Shown here one piece after another: positions 32,440 to 40,676 of a stretch of 62,468 nt of DNA. The stretch is from an uncultured Slackia sp. (lineage in GTDB: Bacteria > Actinomycetota > Coriobacteriia > Coriobacteriales > Eggerthellaceae), in the NCBI GenBank assembly GCA_934661005.1, contig CAKUIK010000008.1, positions 1 through 62,468 of the forward strand, given 5' to 3'. Each line of letters starts with the position of its first letter. Position 1 is the stretch's first letter. A program made the translations under genes and the position numbers. Below the pieces are notes generated by a model. The model saw only the letters and a list, made by a program, of their open reading frames with translations, did not search any database and was not told where the DNA came from.

Positions 32440-33180
32440 GTGGCTCGTATCGCTGAAAAACGCGGCAATAAGCACGCATTCGCAGCGGCGTTCATCGCCG
32501 TGGCGGTTGTCGCCCTTGTTGCTGCGGGGTTCACGGTCATCACCCTTGAGCCCGCCGTGGCATCTCATGACGTGGACAACTCTACGCTGGGTGTCGGCGA
32601 GGTGCGCAATACCGTTTCCGACGACGAAGCATTTGCTTCTTCCGAAGCTCATTCCGACGCGCAGGAGCACATTAGCGATGCGAATTCGCTTACGAAAACC
32701 GCTTCGCGAACCATTACGGTGAACGACCCCGACCCGGTTATTGTGCTCGCTGCGTATGACTCGTTGAACGCATCCACTACCGAGGCGGCGCTGGCATTGG
32801 GTACTACCGATCCGCTGCCTACCGCGCCGCGTATTCTTCCTGATGAATCCGATGGCTGGTCGTACGGCATGGCTTCTGCATACAGCCGCTCCGACAACGA
32901 CGACGGTTCGGGCAATTTCTGCACCGACGCCACCGCGTCGGGCCGTCTGCTCGCTGAAAACGAGCTCACGGTGGCTGTTCCCCAATCGCAATCGAATCTG
33001 CTTGGCCATGCGGTTGCTATTCGCTATGGCGAAACCGTCATCGTCGCAACGGTGACCGATACGGGCGGTTTTGAGAAGTATGGCCGCGCCCTTGATTTGG
33101 CGCCGGGCTGCTGGAAGGCCCTCGGCGCAAGCCAGATTGGCGACTGGGGCGTTAAGCCGGTTTACTATAAGTTCCTCTAG
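32440..33180 (+). CDS. secreted double-psi beta-barrel (RlpA/3D-like) protein
   Basis: A 246-residue exported protein with an N-terminal signal anchor (AAAFIAVAVVALVAAGFTVI), a Ser/Asp-rich spacer of about 100 residues and a C-terminal double-psi beta-barrel (about 150-246). The barrel has ASAYS, DATASGRLL, GHAVAIRYGETVIVATVTDTGGF and GRALDLAPGCWKALG, described as family blocks. The aspartates in TDTG and LDLAPG are the usual RlpA/3D catalytic or structural residues. Members are lytic transglycosylases or cell-wall remodelling enzymes. The GTG at 32440 has GGAGG closely upstream and replaces a TTG at 32422. Confidence 0.78.
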   Translation: MARIAEKRGNKHAFAAAFIAVAVVALVAAGFTVITLEPAVASHDVDNSTLGVGEVRNTVSDDEAFASSEAHSDAQEHISDANSLTKTASRTITVNDPDPVIVLAAYDSLNASTTEAALALGTTDPLPTAPRILPDESDGWSYGMASAYSRSDNDDGSGNFCTDATASGRLLAENELTVAVPQSQSNLLGHAVAIRYGETVIVATVTDTGGFEKYGRALDLAPGCWKALGASQIGDWGVKPVYYKFL

Positions 33181-33218
33181 CGCGCCGTTGAACTCGGCGT
33201 AGGCCGAAAGGCAAGAGC

Positions 33219-33881
33219 ATGGCGAACATCATCATCGTTGGCTGCGGGCGTGTTGGCTCCCAGCTTGCAACGTTGCTTTCCCAAGGCGATGGCAACGTGT
33301 GCGTCGTCGACCGCAATGCCGCGGCATTCTCGAATCTCGATCGCAATTTCAACGGCAATACCCTGCAAGGCGTGGGCTTCGACGAGGACGTTCTTGTTCG
33401 CGCGGGTGTGGAGGAAGCCGACGTTGTGGCCGCCGTCACTCAGTCGGACAACTCGAATCTCATGGTTATCGAGGTTGCCCGCCGCATTTTCCATGTGCCT
33501 CACGTTATTGCCCGACTGTATAACCCCGCGCGCGAGCGAGCCTATATGCAGCTGGGCCTCGACTACGTGTGCGGAACTTCGCTTGTTGCTGAGGAAATCT
33601 TCTCGAAAATCATGTCGGGCCACGGAAGCCACCTCGACACCTTTGGCGACTTCGAGGTGCTTCGCTTCTCCATCGATCTATCCATGACGCAGCGTGGCCG
33701 CATGAAGGTGGGCGACCTTGAGCGCAACCACGGCATTCGCATTATCGCGTTCGAGCGCCGAGATGGCTCCATGAGCTCCATTCCTACGCGCGACAGCGTG
33801 CTCTACCATGGCGACAGCGTGCTGGCATGCATTCGCCATGACCTGCTGAATTCGTTCTCGGTTTACATGATGCAAAGGTAG
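33219..33881 (+). CDS. trkA: TrkA-type K+ uptake regulatory subunit, first copy
   Basis: A 220-residue RCK protein: an N-terminal Rossmann fold with the NAD(H) motif IIVGCGRVGSQLA and an acidic end of strand 2 (VVDRN), then a TrkA_C domain (about 140-220). It would gate a Trk/Ktr potassium channel in response to nucleotide binding. The conserved blocks GVGFDEDVLVRAGVEEADVV and VARLYNP-type region are present. AAAGG precedes the ATG. A second RCK gene follows six bases later. No TrkH/KtrB membrane partner is adjacent. Confidence 0.9.
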   Translation: MANIIIVGCGRVGSQLATLLSQGDGNVCVVDRNAAAFSNLDRNFNGNTLQGVGFDEDVLVRAGVEEADVVAAVTQSDNSNLMVIEVARRIFHVPHVIARLYNPARERAYMQLGLDYVCGTSLVAEEIFSKIMSGHGSHLDTFGDFEVLRFSIDLSMTQRGRMKVGDLERNHGIRIIAFERRDGSMSSIPTRDSVLYHGDSVLACIRHDLLNSFSVYMMQR

Positions 33882-33887
33882 GCTGCG

Positions 33888-34568
33888 GTGTATATCGTTA
33901 TTATGGGCGGCGGCAAAGTCGGCGAGTACTTGGCGAGCGTTTTGCTGGGGAAAGGCCACGAGGTGGCGGTGCTCGAAAGCGACCGCGATACGGCCGACCA
34001 TCTTTCCGTCGAGCTTCAAGGCGAATACCTCATCATTAATGGCGATGGCTGCGACTCCGACTTCCAGGAAGACGCAGGCATTCGCAAGGCCGACGTGTTC
34101 GTTGCCGTAACGGGCCGCGATGACGATAACCTGGTGGCGTGCGAGATTGCAACGCGCGTATTCAACGTGAACCGCTGCATCGCGCGCGTGAATAACCCCA
34201 AAAACCGCCGTATTTTCCGCGAGGTCGGCATCGAAAGCGTGTCGTCGACCATGCTTATCGCGAACATGATTGAAGAAGAAGCTCTGATGGGCGGCGTGGG
34301 CGTTGTGTCGGCCCTTTCACGTGGCGATATCGCGCTGCTCGAAATCGCGATTCCGCAGAAGCTTCGCCATTTCAAAATGGACGACGGCGTGCCCGTCGAC
34401 GTGATCGACCTGCCCGAAGGCAGCCTGCTTATCGCTGTTGATCGTCGCGAATATGGCGAGGCCGAGGTGGCGACCGACGACATGGTGCTCTACCCCGGCG
34501 ATAAGGCCGTCGTTGTTGCCGAGCACGATATCGTCGATGATGTTCGAGCGGTATTCGGGGCTTTGTAG
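33888..34568 (+). CDS. trkA: TrkA-type K+ uptake regulatory subunit, second copy
   Basis: A 226-residue RCK protein with IIMGGGKVGEYLASVLL, VLESDRDTADHL, NGDGCDSDFQEDAGI and a TrkA_C domain at the C-terminus. It starts at a GTG six bases after the first trkA stop, with AGG-rich bases of that gene serving as ribosome site, so both are translated together. Sequence identity to the first copy is low to moderate, consistent with an old duplication and a hetero-octameric ring. Confidence 0.9.
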   Translation: MYIVIMGGGKVGEYLASVLLGKGHEVAVLESDRDTADHLSVELQGEYLIINGDGCDSDFQEDAGIRKADVFVAVTGRDDDNLVACEIATRVFNVNRCIARVNNPKNRRIFREVGIESVSSTMLIANMIEEEALMGGVGVVSALSRGDIALLEIAIPQKLRHFKMDDGVPVDVIDLPEGSLLIAVDRREYGEAEVATDDMVLYPGDKAVVVAEHDIVDDVRAVFGAL

Positions 34569-34620
34569 GTCGTCGCAGCGCCAGCTAAGTGCTATCTGGT
34601 GATTTGCAACCATTTTATTC

Positions 34621-34767
34621 GCATTCGGGAGGACCTGGGCGGGCGCCCTGAAATGCCCGCTCGGCTATCGGCCGCTTTGCGGCCTATGCGCCGAGCTCCG
34701 GTTTCCCGTTTTGGGAAGAAATGAGAAACCGAGCATTTCTGATCGCCCGCCCAGGCCTCCCGAATGC
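34621..34767. repeat. structured repeat element, copy 1
   Basis: Outer arms pair as 34621-34632 with 34756-34767 and 34634-34645 with 34744-34755 (24 perfect pairs, one bulged A). After a 4x4 internal loop, GAAATGC (34650-34656) pairs with GCATTTC (34733-34739). The core between them folds into two hairpins: GCTCGGC...GCCGAGC with an inner GGCCGC/GCGGCC, and CGGTTTC...GAAACCG. The core is about 90 percent identical to copies 2 and 3, while the outer arms are unrelated in sequence. The rest of the gap 34569-34944 holds only the purB promoter region. Confidence 0.85.
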
Positions 34768-34908
34768 GAACGCTTCTTTTCCGTTTTCGGAGCGGCCGCC
34801 CCGCCGCCTTCTGTGCGAGCGGTTGTCTTTCTTGTTTGTCCCTAAGGCACTTGCCTTCCGACTTTATCGCGATTCCGCGAGTTTGCGCCGCCGCTGTGCC
34901 ATTGGCCG

Positions 34909-34914
34909 TATAAT
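34909..34914 (+). promoter_or_regulatory. -10 element of purB
   Basis: A perfect TATAAT; TTGCGC at 34883-34888 is a distant -35 candidate (20-base spacer). The start near 34920 leaves a leader of only about 25 nt. Confidence 0.5.
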
Positions 34915-34917
34915 AGC

Positions 34918-34943
34918 CTGGTCAATTCGCCTGAAAGGACCAG
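34918..34943 (+). promoter_or_regulatory. short hairpin over the purB ribosome site
   Basis: CTGGTC (34918-34923) can pair with GACCAG (34938-34943), which takes in the end of the AAAGGA ribosome site and ends one base before the ATG. It may limit translation initiation. Confidence 0.35.
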
Positions 34944-34944
34944 T

Positions 34945-36288
34945 ATGATTTCTCGCTACACGCGCCCGGCCATGGGCGCCATTTGGGAGCTTGAGAACAA
35001 GTTCAACATTTGGAAGGAAATCGAGCTGCTCGCATGTGAGGCCCAGGCCGAGCTGGGGCAGTGCGGCATTACCAAGGAAGACGCCAAATGGATTCGCGAC
35101 CATGCGAACTTCACCGTCGACCGCGTTTCCGAAATCGAGGCCGTGACGAACCATGATGTTATCGCGTTCCTCACGAATATGGCCGAGTATATCGATGCCG
35201 ATATTCCCGAAGGCGAAGAAAAGCCCAGCCGCTGGGTGCATTACGGCATGACTTCTTCCGACTTGGGCGACACTGCGTTGTCGTATCAGATTACGCAGGC
35301 TCTCGACATCATTTTGGCCGATGTGAAGCAGCTTGGCGAAACCTGCAAGCGTCGTGCGTTTGAATTCCAGGATGCCTTGTGCGTGGGCCGCACCCATGGC
35401 ATTCACGCTGAACCCATGGTGTTTGGCATGAAATTCGGCAGTTGGGCTTGGGCTCTCAAGCGCGCCGAGGTTCGCCTGCAGCAGGCTCGCGAGGTTGCCG
35501 CGACGGGCGCTATTTCTGGCGCGGTGGGCACCTATTCGAGCATCGACCCGTTCGTTGAGCAGTATGTCTGCGAGAAAATGGGCCTCACGCCCGACCCGCT
35601 GTCCACGCAGGTGCTCGCCCGTGACCGCCACGCGCAGGTCATGTGCGCGCTTGCCGTGTGCGCCTCGACGCTGGAGAGCATTGCTTTGCAGGTTCGCCTC
35701 ATGCAGGAAAGCGATGTTATCGAAGCTGAAGAGCCGTTCAAGGCTGGCCAGAAGGGTTCTTCCGCCATGCCTCACAAGCGCAATCCCATTACGGCCGAGC
35801 GCGTGTGCGGCCTTGCTCGCATCGTGAAGGCGAACGCGCAGGTTGGCCTCGACGATGTGGCGCTGTGGTTCGAGCGCGACATTTCGCACTCGGGCGCCGA
35901 GCGCGTTGCGCTGGCCGACAGCTTCATCGCCCTTGACTACATGTTCGGCAAAATGCAGTGGATGCTCGATGGCCTGCAGACGTATCCCGACAAGATGGAG
36001 CACAACCTGCATCGCACGCGTGGCCTGATTTTCTCCTCGAAGGTGCTGCTTGCCCTGGTGAACACTGGTATTACGCGCGAAGATGCCTACGTTATCGTTC
36101 AGCGCAATGCCATGGCCGTGTGGCACGACATCCAGAATGCGGTTGCCGGCCCCACCTATCGCGAGCGTTTGGAGGCCGACCCTGAAGCGAAGCTTTCTAA
36201 GGAAACCCTCGACGAGATTTTCGATCCGTGGGCGTTCTTGCAGCACAAAGATGAAGCGTTCAAGAAACTCGAAGGCTTGGAATTCTAA
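34945..36288 (+). CDS. purB: adenylosuccinate lyase
   Basis: A 447-residue member of the fumarase/aspartase superfamily. It catalyses two steps of purine synthesis: SAICAR to AICAR, and adenylosuccinate to AMP. Diagnostic blocks are HYGMTSSDLGDTALSYQI, GRTHGIHAEPMVFGMKFGSW, GAISGAVGTYSS and the superfamily signature KGSSAMPHKRNPI. The catalytic serine lies in the SSAMPHKRNP loop. AAAGGA sits six bases before the ATG. purC lies 4.4 kb away in the same direction but not in the same transcript. The gene ends in a strong terminator. Confidence 0.96.
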   Translation: MISRYTRPAMGAIWELENKFNIWKEIELLACEAQAELGQCGITKEDAKWIRDHANFTVDRVSEIEAVTNHDVIAFLTNMAEYIDADIPEGEEKPSRWVHYGMTSSDLGDTALSYQITQALDIILADVKQLGETCKRRAFEFQDALCVGRTHGIHAEPMVFGMKFGSWAWALKRAEVRLQQAREVAATGAISGAVGTYSSIDPFVEQYVCEKMGLTPDPLSTQVLARDRHAQVMCALAVCASTLESIALQVRLMQESDVIEAEEPFKAGQKGSSAMPHKRNPITAERVCGLARIVKANAQVGLDDVALWFERDISHSGAERVALADSFIALDYMFGKMQWMLDGLQTYPDKMEHNLHRTRGLIFSSKVLLALVNTGITREDAYVIVQRNAMAVWHDIQNAVAGPTYRERLEADPEAKLSKETLDEIFDPWAFLQHKDEAFKKLEGLEF

Positions 36289-36306
36289 GCTTGCCCGATT
36301 ACTGCG

Positions 36307-36342
36307 AAGGAGCGTTCGGCGACCTGCCGGGCGCTCCTTTTT
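36307..36342 (+). terminator. purB terminator
   Basis: AAGGAGCG (36307-36314) pairs with CGCTCCTT (36332-36339), followed by five T. Confidence 0.85.
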
Positions 36343-36398
36343 GTATGCGGAGAAAGGTGTCTTTCTCGTAATGCGGGGAAGGTCGTTGTGGCCCGCGT

Positions 36399-36537
36399 GC
36401 GGAAGGCGCCGGGGCGGCCGTTCCGAAATGCCCGCTCGGCTACCGGCCGCTTCGCGGTCTATGCGCCGAGCTCCGGTTTTCCGTTTTAAGAGGAAATGAG
36501 AAACCGAGCATTTCCGATCGGCTCCGCCGCCTTCCGC
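36399..36537. repeat. structured repeat element, copy 2
   Basis: The basal stem has GCGGAAGGCG (36399-36408) pairing with CGCCTTCCGC (36528-36537) and an inner GAAATGC (36425-36431) with GCATTTC (36508-36514). The region between these is partly mispaired, so this copy is the most worn. The two-hairpin core is nearly identical to copies 1 and 3, with compensating or neutral changes in loops. It shares the purB/36632 gap with two terminators; nothing else is supported there. Confidence 0.8.
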
Positions 36538-36567
36538 GTGGTGGATTCCTTTACCTCTTTGCTGCAT

Positions 36568-36598
36568 GAAAAAGGGCGACGCTTGTGGCGTCGCTCTT
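36568..36598 (-). terminator. terminator of the Tat-type protein gene
   Basis: Ten pairs including one G-U (36573-36582 with 36589-36598), followed on the minus strand by five to six T. Confidence 0.8.
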
Positions 36599-36631
36599 CG
36601 GCTGTTGGTGGTTCGTTTGACTGGGCGCGCC

Positions 36632-38152
36632 TTATGCGGTCCATACGCGTACGAGAGTATAAGCGTCGTCTTCGTTGGTGCTCATCCCCAGATACGTGAC
36701 GAGGGAGTTGACGTCGCCTTGGCTGGCGAGGAAGTCGCCGTAGTTGTCGCAGTCGTCGGGGCAGTCGAGCGAGAACATCTCGCGTGTGGCCAAATTTATG
36801 CCGGCGACCGTGCGGGTCGACTTCACGACGAGGTTTCCGCCGCACCATGCAGGGGCGCACAGAGGGTTGCGGTCGAAGCAGAACCACTCTCCGCCGACAT
36901 CGTTGCTAACGGGCGCGTAGGTTCCAAGGCTTGCGAGCCCTTCGCCATAGGTGTAGATGGAGTCGAACGTGAACGAGAATCGCCCGTTCACGTATGCGGC
37001 CTCGAGTGGGCGCATCGACGCTGGCAACGTGAGCGATTCGCGCATGGCGCCCGATTCGGCGTCGATAAGCGTGAGCTGCGAATATGAGGAAGAAGCCTGT
37101 GAGCGCGGCGAAATACAGATGGCGTCGCCCGTGGAATAGGGCGATGTGCTCATGCGCCCGTTGCTTTCCCAATCGACGCGCACGTCGTTCGAGCCGAAGG
37201 CGGCTGACTTCAAGGCCGAAGGCTCAGACGTCGCTTCTCCGCTCGTCGAAGGCATGACCTGCCAAAATGCGCGCGACTTGGCAACGGTGATGGAAGGTAT
37301 ATCCCAATCGGAATTGCCTGAATCGACCTGCTTGGCGTCGCCTACGACTCCACGAGAGAGCGTCGATTGGAAAACGCGCCATTCGCCGGTGAAGCAATTG
37401 GATTCGATCCAAATGATGCCCTGGTCGTTGCATCGCACGTCGTAAATGTCGAAACCGCGCTCGGTGCTTTGGGGGCCGTCGAGCACGACCGAGTATTGCC
37501 CGGAAGAAAGCGAGAGAACGGCGACCTGCGTAAGCGGGCTGGAGTTTTCGGTGGGCAAAAGGCACGCCGCGTAGGTTTCGCTATTTGCCCACACCAGAGT
37601 GCCGTAGGGCATCTTGAACTCGCCGACGAGCGAGAACGGCGCAGCGTCGAGCGTGGTGCAATCGGAAATCGAGAACACCGATTCCTTATTTACGGTTAGC
37701 GCGTCGACTTCGCTGTCGGCCTTCTTTTCGCTGCTCACGGCCGAGGCTGCCGCACCGGCGACCACAACGGCTCCAACTCCCAGGGCGCCGATGAGCAATT
37801 GGCGGCGCGTGATGGAGAGGCTTTCGCCTGCCGGCAGGGATATGTTGATTCTCGCGTCGGGAGCTTGGGATGCCGCGCTGGGGCGCCCGCCGCCAATGGT
37901 TGCGTTTGGCCCGGGCATGTACGTCGCTGAACCAAGCCCCTGCTTCACGGTGCCGCCCGTGCCACGGCCCGCTTTGGTGCGAGGGGCGTGGGCTCCATGG
38001 CGACCCTGTCTCGCCGCTTGACCGCGTGCCGACGGGCGCGATGTCGCGCCGCGTGCGGGGCGTGCGGGCCTTGCGTTTTGGGCGCGCGAGCGCCCGCTGC
38101 GCTGCGAGGCGCTGCGTGCGGAATGACGGGGTGTTTGGTTTCTTTGAGCCAT
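36632..38152 (-). CDS. Tat-signal protein with basic N-terminal extension and probable beta-propeller
   Basis: A 506-residue protein I do not recognise. The first 113 residues are low complexity and strongly basic (Arg, Ala, Gly, Ser). Then a twin-arginine motif (SITRRQLLIGALGVGAVVVAG) gives an internal Tat-like membrane anchor at about 113-140. The rest is a Ser/Asp/Gly-rich domain with repeating short strands ending in W or aromatic residues (LVWANSE, IIWIES, FSFTFDSIYTYGEG), suggesting a beta-propeller. The basic extension would remain in the cytoplasm. No strong ribosome site is seen at the ATG. Divergent from a two-component system. Confidence 0.6.
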   Translation of the reverse strand: MAQRNQTPRHSARSASQRSGRSRAQNARPARPARGATSRPSARGQAARQGRHGAHAPRTKAGRGTGGTVKQGLGSATYMPGPNATIGGGRPSAASQAPDARINISLPAGESLSITRRQLLIGALGVGAVVVAGAAASAVSSEKKADSEVDALTVNKESVFSISDCTTLDAAPFSLVGEFKMPYGTLVWANSETYAACLLPTENSSPLTQVAVLSLSSGQYSVVLDGPQSTERGFDIYDVRCNDQGIIWIESNCFTGEWRVFQSTLSRGVVGDAKQVDSGNSDWDIPSITVAKSRAFWQVMPSTSGEATSEPSALKSAAFGSNDVRVDWESNGRMSTSPYSTGDAICISPRSQASSSYSQLTLIDAESGAMRESLTLPASMRPLEAAYVNGRFSFTFDSIYTYGEGLASLGTYAPVSNDVGGEWFCFDRNPLCAPAWCGGNLVVKSTRTVAGINLATREMFSLDCPDDCDNYGDFLASQGDVNSLVTYLGMSTNEDDAYTLVRVWTA

Positions 38153-38303
38153 AGGGGCTTATTATGTCGTTTTGCCAGCAAGTGGCCCACGGTTGCGCGC
38201 GAATCGTTACAATAAACCCAAATCGAAAACTGCGCGCGGCATGCGGCCGCACGCCGGGGCCGCGCGTCGACCTCGCAATCTATACAGCAGGGGAGCATTC
38301 ATC

Positions 38304-39008
38304 ATGAGCAACGAAACGCGACGCATTCTCCTCGTCGAAGACGAGAAGGCAATCCGCGATGCTGTGGCCGCCTATCTCGAGCGTGAGAACTACTGGGTGA
38401 CCGCCGTCGGCGACGGCCAGGAGGCCCTTGAAGAATTTTCCAAACATCATTTCGACCTGGTTGTGCTCGACCTTATGCTTCCGCGCGTACCGGGCGAGCG
38501 CGTGTGCCGCGCGATTCGCGACAACTCCGATGTGCCTATCATCATGCTCACCGCGAAGGGCGAGGTCGAAGACCGCATCATTGGCCTTGAGCTTGGCGCC
38601 GATGACTACCTGGTGAAGCCTTTCAGCCCTCGCGAGCTCGTCGCTCGCGTTCGTGCGCTGCTTCGTCGCGTGCATGCCGATTCCGAGCCTCAGCGCGAAG
38701 TGCTCGAGTTCGGCGAGCTCACGATTGACGTTTCGGGCCACAAGGTGCTCGTTAAGGGCAAGGAAGTCGACCTTACCGCCAGCGAATTCAAGCTGCTCAC
38801 CACGCTTTCTCGCTATCCCGGCCGCGTGTATTCGCGCATGGAGCTTGTCGAGAAGGTGCTTGGCTACGACTTCGAGGGCTATGAGCGCACCATCGACTCC
38901 CATGTGAAAAACCTGCGCGCCAAGATCGGCGACAATCCGCGTAACCCCAAGTGGCTGCACACCGTGCATGGCGTGGGCTATCGTTTCGAAGACCCCACCA
39001 AGCAGTAA
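38304..39008 (+). CDS. OmpR/PhoB-family response regulator
   Basis: A 234-residue regulator with a receiver domain (acidic pocket LLVEDEKAIRDA, phospho-acceptor Asp in LVVLDLMLPR, TAKGE and the lysine in YLVKPFSPREL) and a C-terminal winged-helix DNA-binding domain (about 135-230; LTASEFKLLTTLSRYPGRVYSR and GVGYRFE). GGGGAG lies nine bases before the ATG at 38304; the frame upstream is not coding. It is followed 57 bases later by its sensor kinase. The target genes are unknown. Confidence 0.93.
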   Translation: MSNETRRILLVEDEKAIRDAVAAYLERENYWVTAVGDGQEALEEFSKHHFDLVVLDLMLPRVPGERVCRAIRDNSDVPIIMLTAKGEVEDRIIGLELGADDYLVKPFSPRELVARVRALLRRVHADSEPQREVLEFGELTIDVSGHKVLVKGKEVDLTASEFKLLTTLSRYPGRVYSRMELVEKVLGYDFEGYERTIDSHVKNLRAKIGDNPRNPKWLHTVHGVGYRFEDPTKQ

Positions 39009-39065
39009 GTCGGTTTTCGCCGGTTTGCCGGCACTGAGAAACACAGGGGCGAGATCGCAGTAATT

Positions 39066-40673
39066 ATGGCGTCAGAACCTAAGCAAGCAAGTGGTAAGAA
39101 AAAACGAGATGAAGAGCGTACCGTGCGTCAGCGCTTTCACGATTGGTTCTTCGGCTTCTCGTATACCACGCGTGTAACCGTAACCTTTTCGCTCGTTGCC
39201 ATCATGACTGTCGTGGTGGCAATGGGCGTTCTTTCCTATGTGTGGGAAGAGCATTTCCAGGCTTATACCCGTGAGAATGTTCAGCAGCTCGCCGATACCA
39301 CCGCCGCGAATATCGCGAACCGCTACGAGCGAAGCAATTCCGCTACGCTGAGCGCTATTGGCGAGGGCAACAAAATGAGCTACCCGTCGCTTTCCATCAA
39401 CGATGTGGAGCCGGCAGAATCGGTGCATATGCTGCAGCCGGGCATGGGCATTCAAGTCATTTCCTCTTCAACTGAAACCGTCGTATACGACTCGTCGCGC
39501 CCCAGCGGCTCTTCGTATTCTTCTTCGAACAGCATCGATGAAACGGGCTCGTTTGCCCCGTCCGATGGCAAGATGGCCTCTGCAGCCATCACACTCGAAG
39601 ATGGCCAGGTCGTTGGCACGGTTCAAATCTGGGTCTACGGCAGCGATTTGCTGCTGTCCAAGGCCGACCAAGAATTCCGTATGCAAAGCTACCAGGGCAT
39701 GTGCCTCGCCGCGGTGCTGTCCGTCGCGCTTGCTTCGCTTATCGGCATCCTGTTCGCGCGCGGTTTGGTGCGCCCCATCAACCGCATCACGAAAACGGCG
39801 CAGGAAATCAAGGAAGGCAATCTTTCGGCCCGCGTGAACCTCGACGGCAAAGATGAAATCGCCGAGCTTGCCAAAACGTTCGACGCCATGGCAGAAAGCG
39901 TCGAGAGCAACCAGGAGCTCGAGCGTCGCCTTACCACTGACGTGGCGCACGAGCTGCGCACGCCCCTCATGGCGATTCAGTCGACGGTCGAGGCCATTAT
40001 GGATGGCGTGTTCGAGGCCGATGAAGAGCGCCTGAACACCATCGATGCCGAGGTGCAGCGTCTCTCGCGTTTGGTCGACGCCATTCTGAAGCTTTCCCGC
40101 CTTGAGAGCCGTTCGACCCCCATGAACGAGGAGGTCGTCGACGTGGGCGACATCATTCGCCCGCTCGTCATGTCGCATGAGGCGTTCGTCAACGATGCCG
40201 GTCTCACGCTCGAATACGACGCCGAACCCGATGTCATCGTGTATGGCGACCGCGATATGCTGCGCCAGGCGACCGCGAACCTCATCTCGAACGCGGTTCG
40301 CTACACGCCCGCGCCGGGCAAGATTACCGTTTCGGTGAAGCGCGGCGACGTTATGGCCGCAATCGCCGTTCGTGATACGGGCATCGGTCTTTCTCCCGAA
40401 GAGCGCCGTATGGTGTTCAAGCGTTTCTGGCGTGCCGAGGAAAGTCGTCAGCGCCAAAGCGGCGGTTTGGGTGTAGGCTTGGCCGTTGTGAAAGAAATCG
40501 TCGACCGCCATGGCGGCTGGGTGCAGGTGGAAGGCAAGAAGGGCGAAGGCGCCTGCTTCACCATTCATGTTCCGCTGTATGACGAAGAGCGCATCAAAGC
40601 GCAAAAGGAAAAAGCCAATTCGAAAGAACGCGGCGCAAAAGCGCAGGCGGCAAAACGAAAGGGAAGGAACTAG
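39066..40673 (+). CDS. two-component sensor histidine kinase
   Basis: A 535-residue kinase: cytoplasmic N-tail, membrane segment about 35-60, an extracytoplasmic sensor domain of about 150 residues rich in Ser, membrane segment about 211-233, HAMP, HisKA with DVAHELRTPLM (His near 296) and HATPase_c with LISNAVRYTP, VRDTGIGL and GGLGVGLAVV. The last 30 residues are Lys-rich. This is the ResE/PhoR-type layout and pairs with the preceding OmpR-type regulator. Its ribosome site is weak. purC starts three bases after its stop, so purC may be read through from this operon. Confidence 0.93.
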   Translation: MASEPKQASGKKKRDEERTVRQRFHDWFFGFSYTTRVTVTFSLVAIMTVVVAMGVLSYVWEEHFQAYTRENVQQLADTTAANIANRYERSNSATLSAIGEGNKMSYPSLSINDVEPAESVHMLQPGMGIQVISSSTETVVYDSSRPSGSSYSSSNSIDETGSFAPSDGKMASAAITLEDGQVVGTVQIWVYGSDLLLSKADQEFRMQSYQGMCLAAVLSVALASLIGILFARGLVRPINRITKTAQEIKEGNLSARVNLDGKDEIAELAKTFDAMAESVESNQELERRLTTDVAHELRTPLMAIQSTVEAIMDGVFEADEERLNTIDAEVQRLSRLVDAILKLSRLESRSTPMNEEVVDVGDIIRPLVMSHEAFVNDAGLTLEYDAEPDVIVYGDRDMLRQATANLISNAVRYTPAPGKITVSVKRGDVMAAIAVRDTGIGLSPEERRMVFKRFWRAEESRQRQSGGLGVGLAVVKEIVDRHGGWVQVEGKKGEGACFTIHVPLYDEERIKAQKEKANSKERGAKAQAAKRKGRN

Positions 40674-40676
40674 GCT

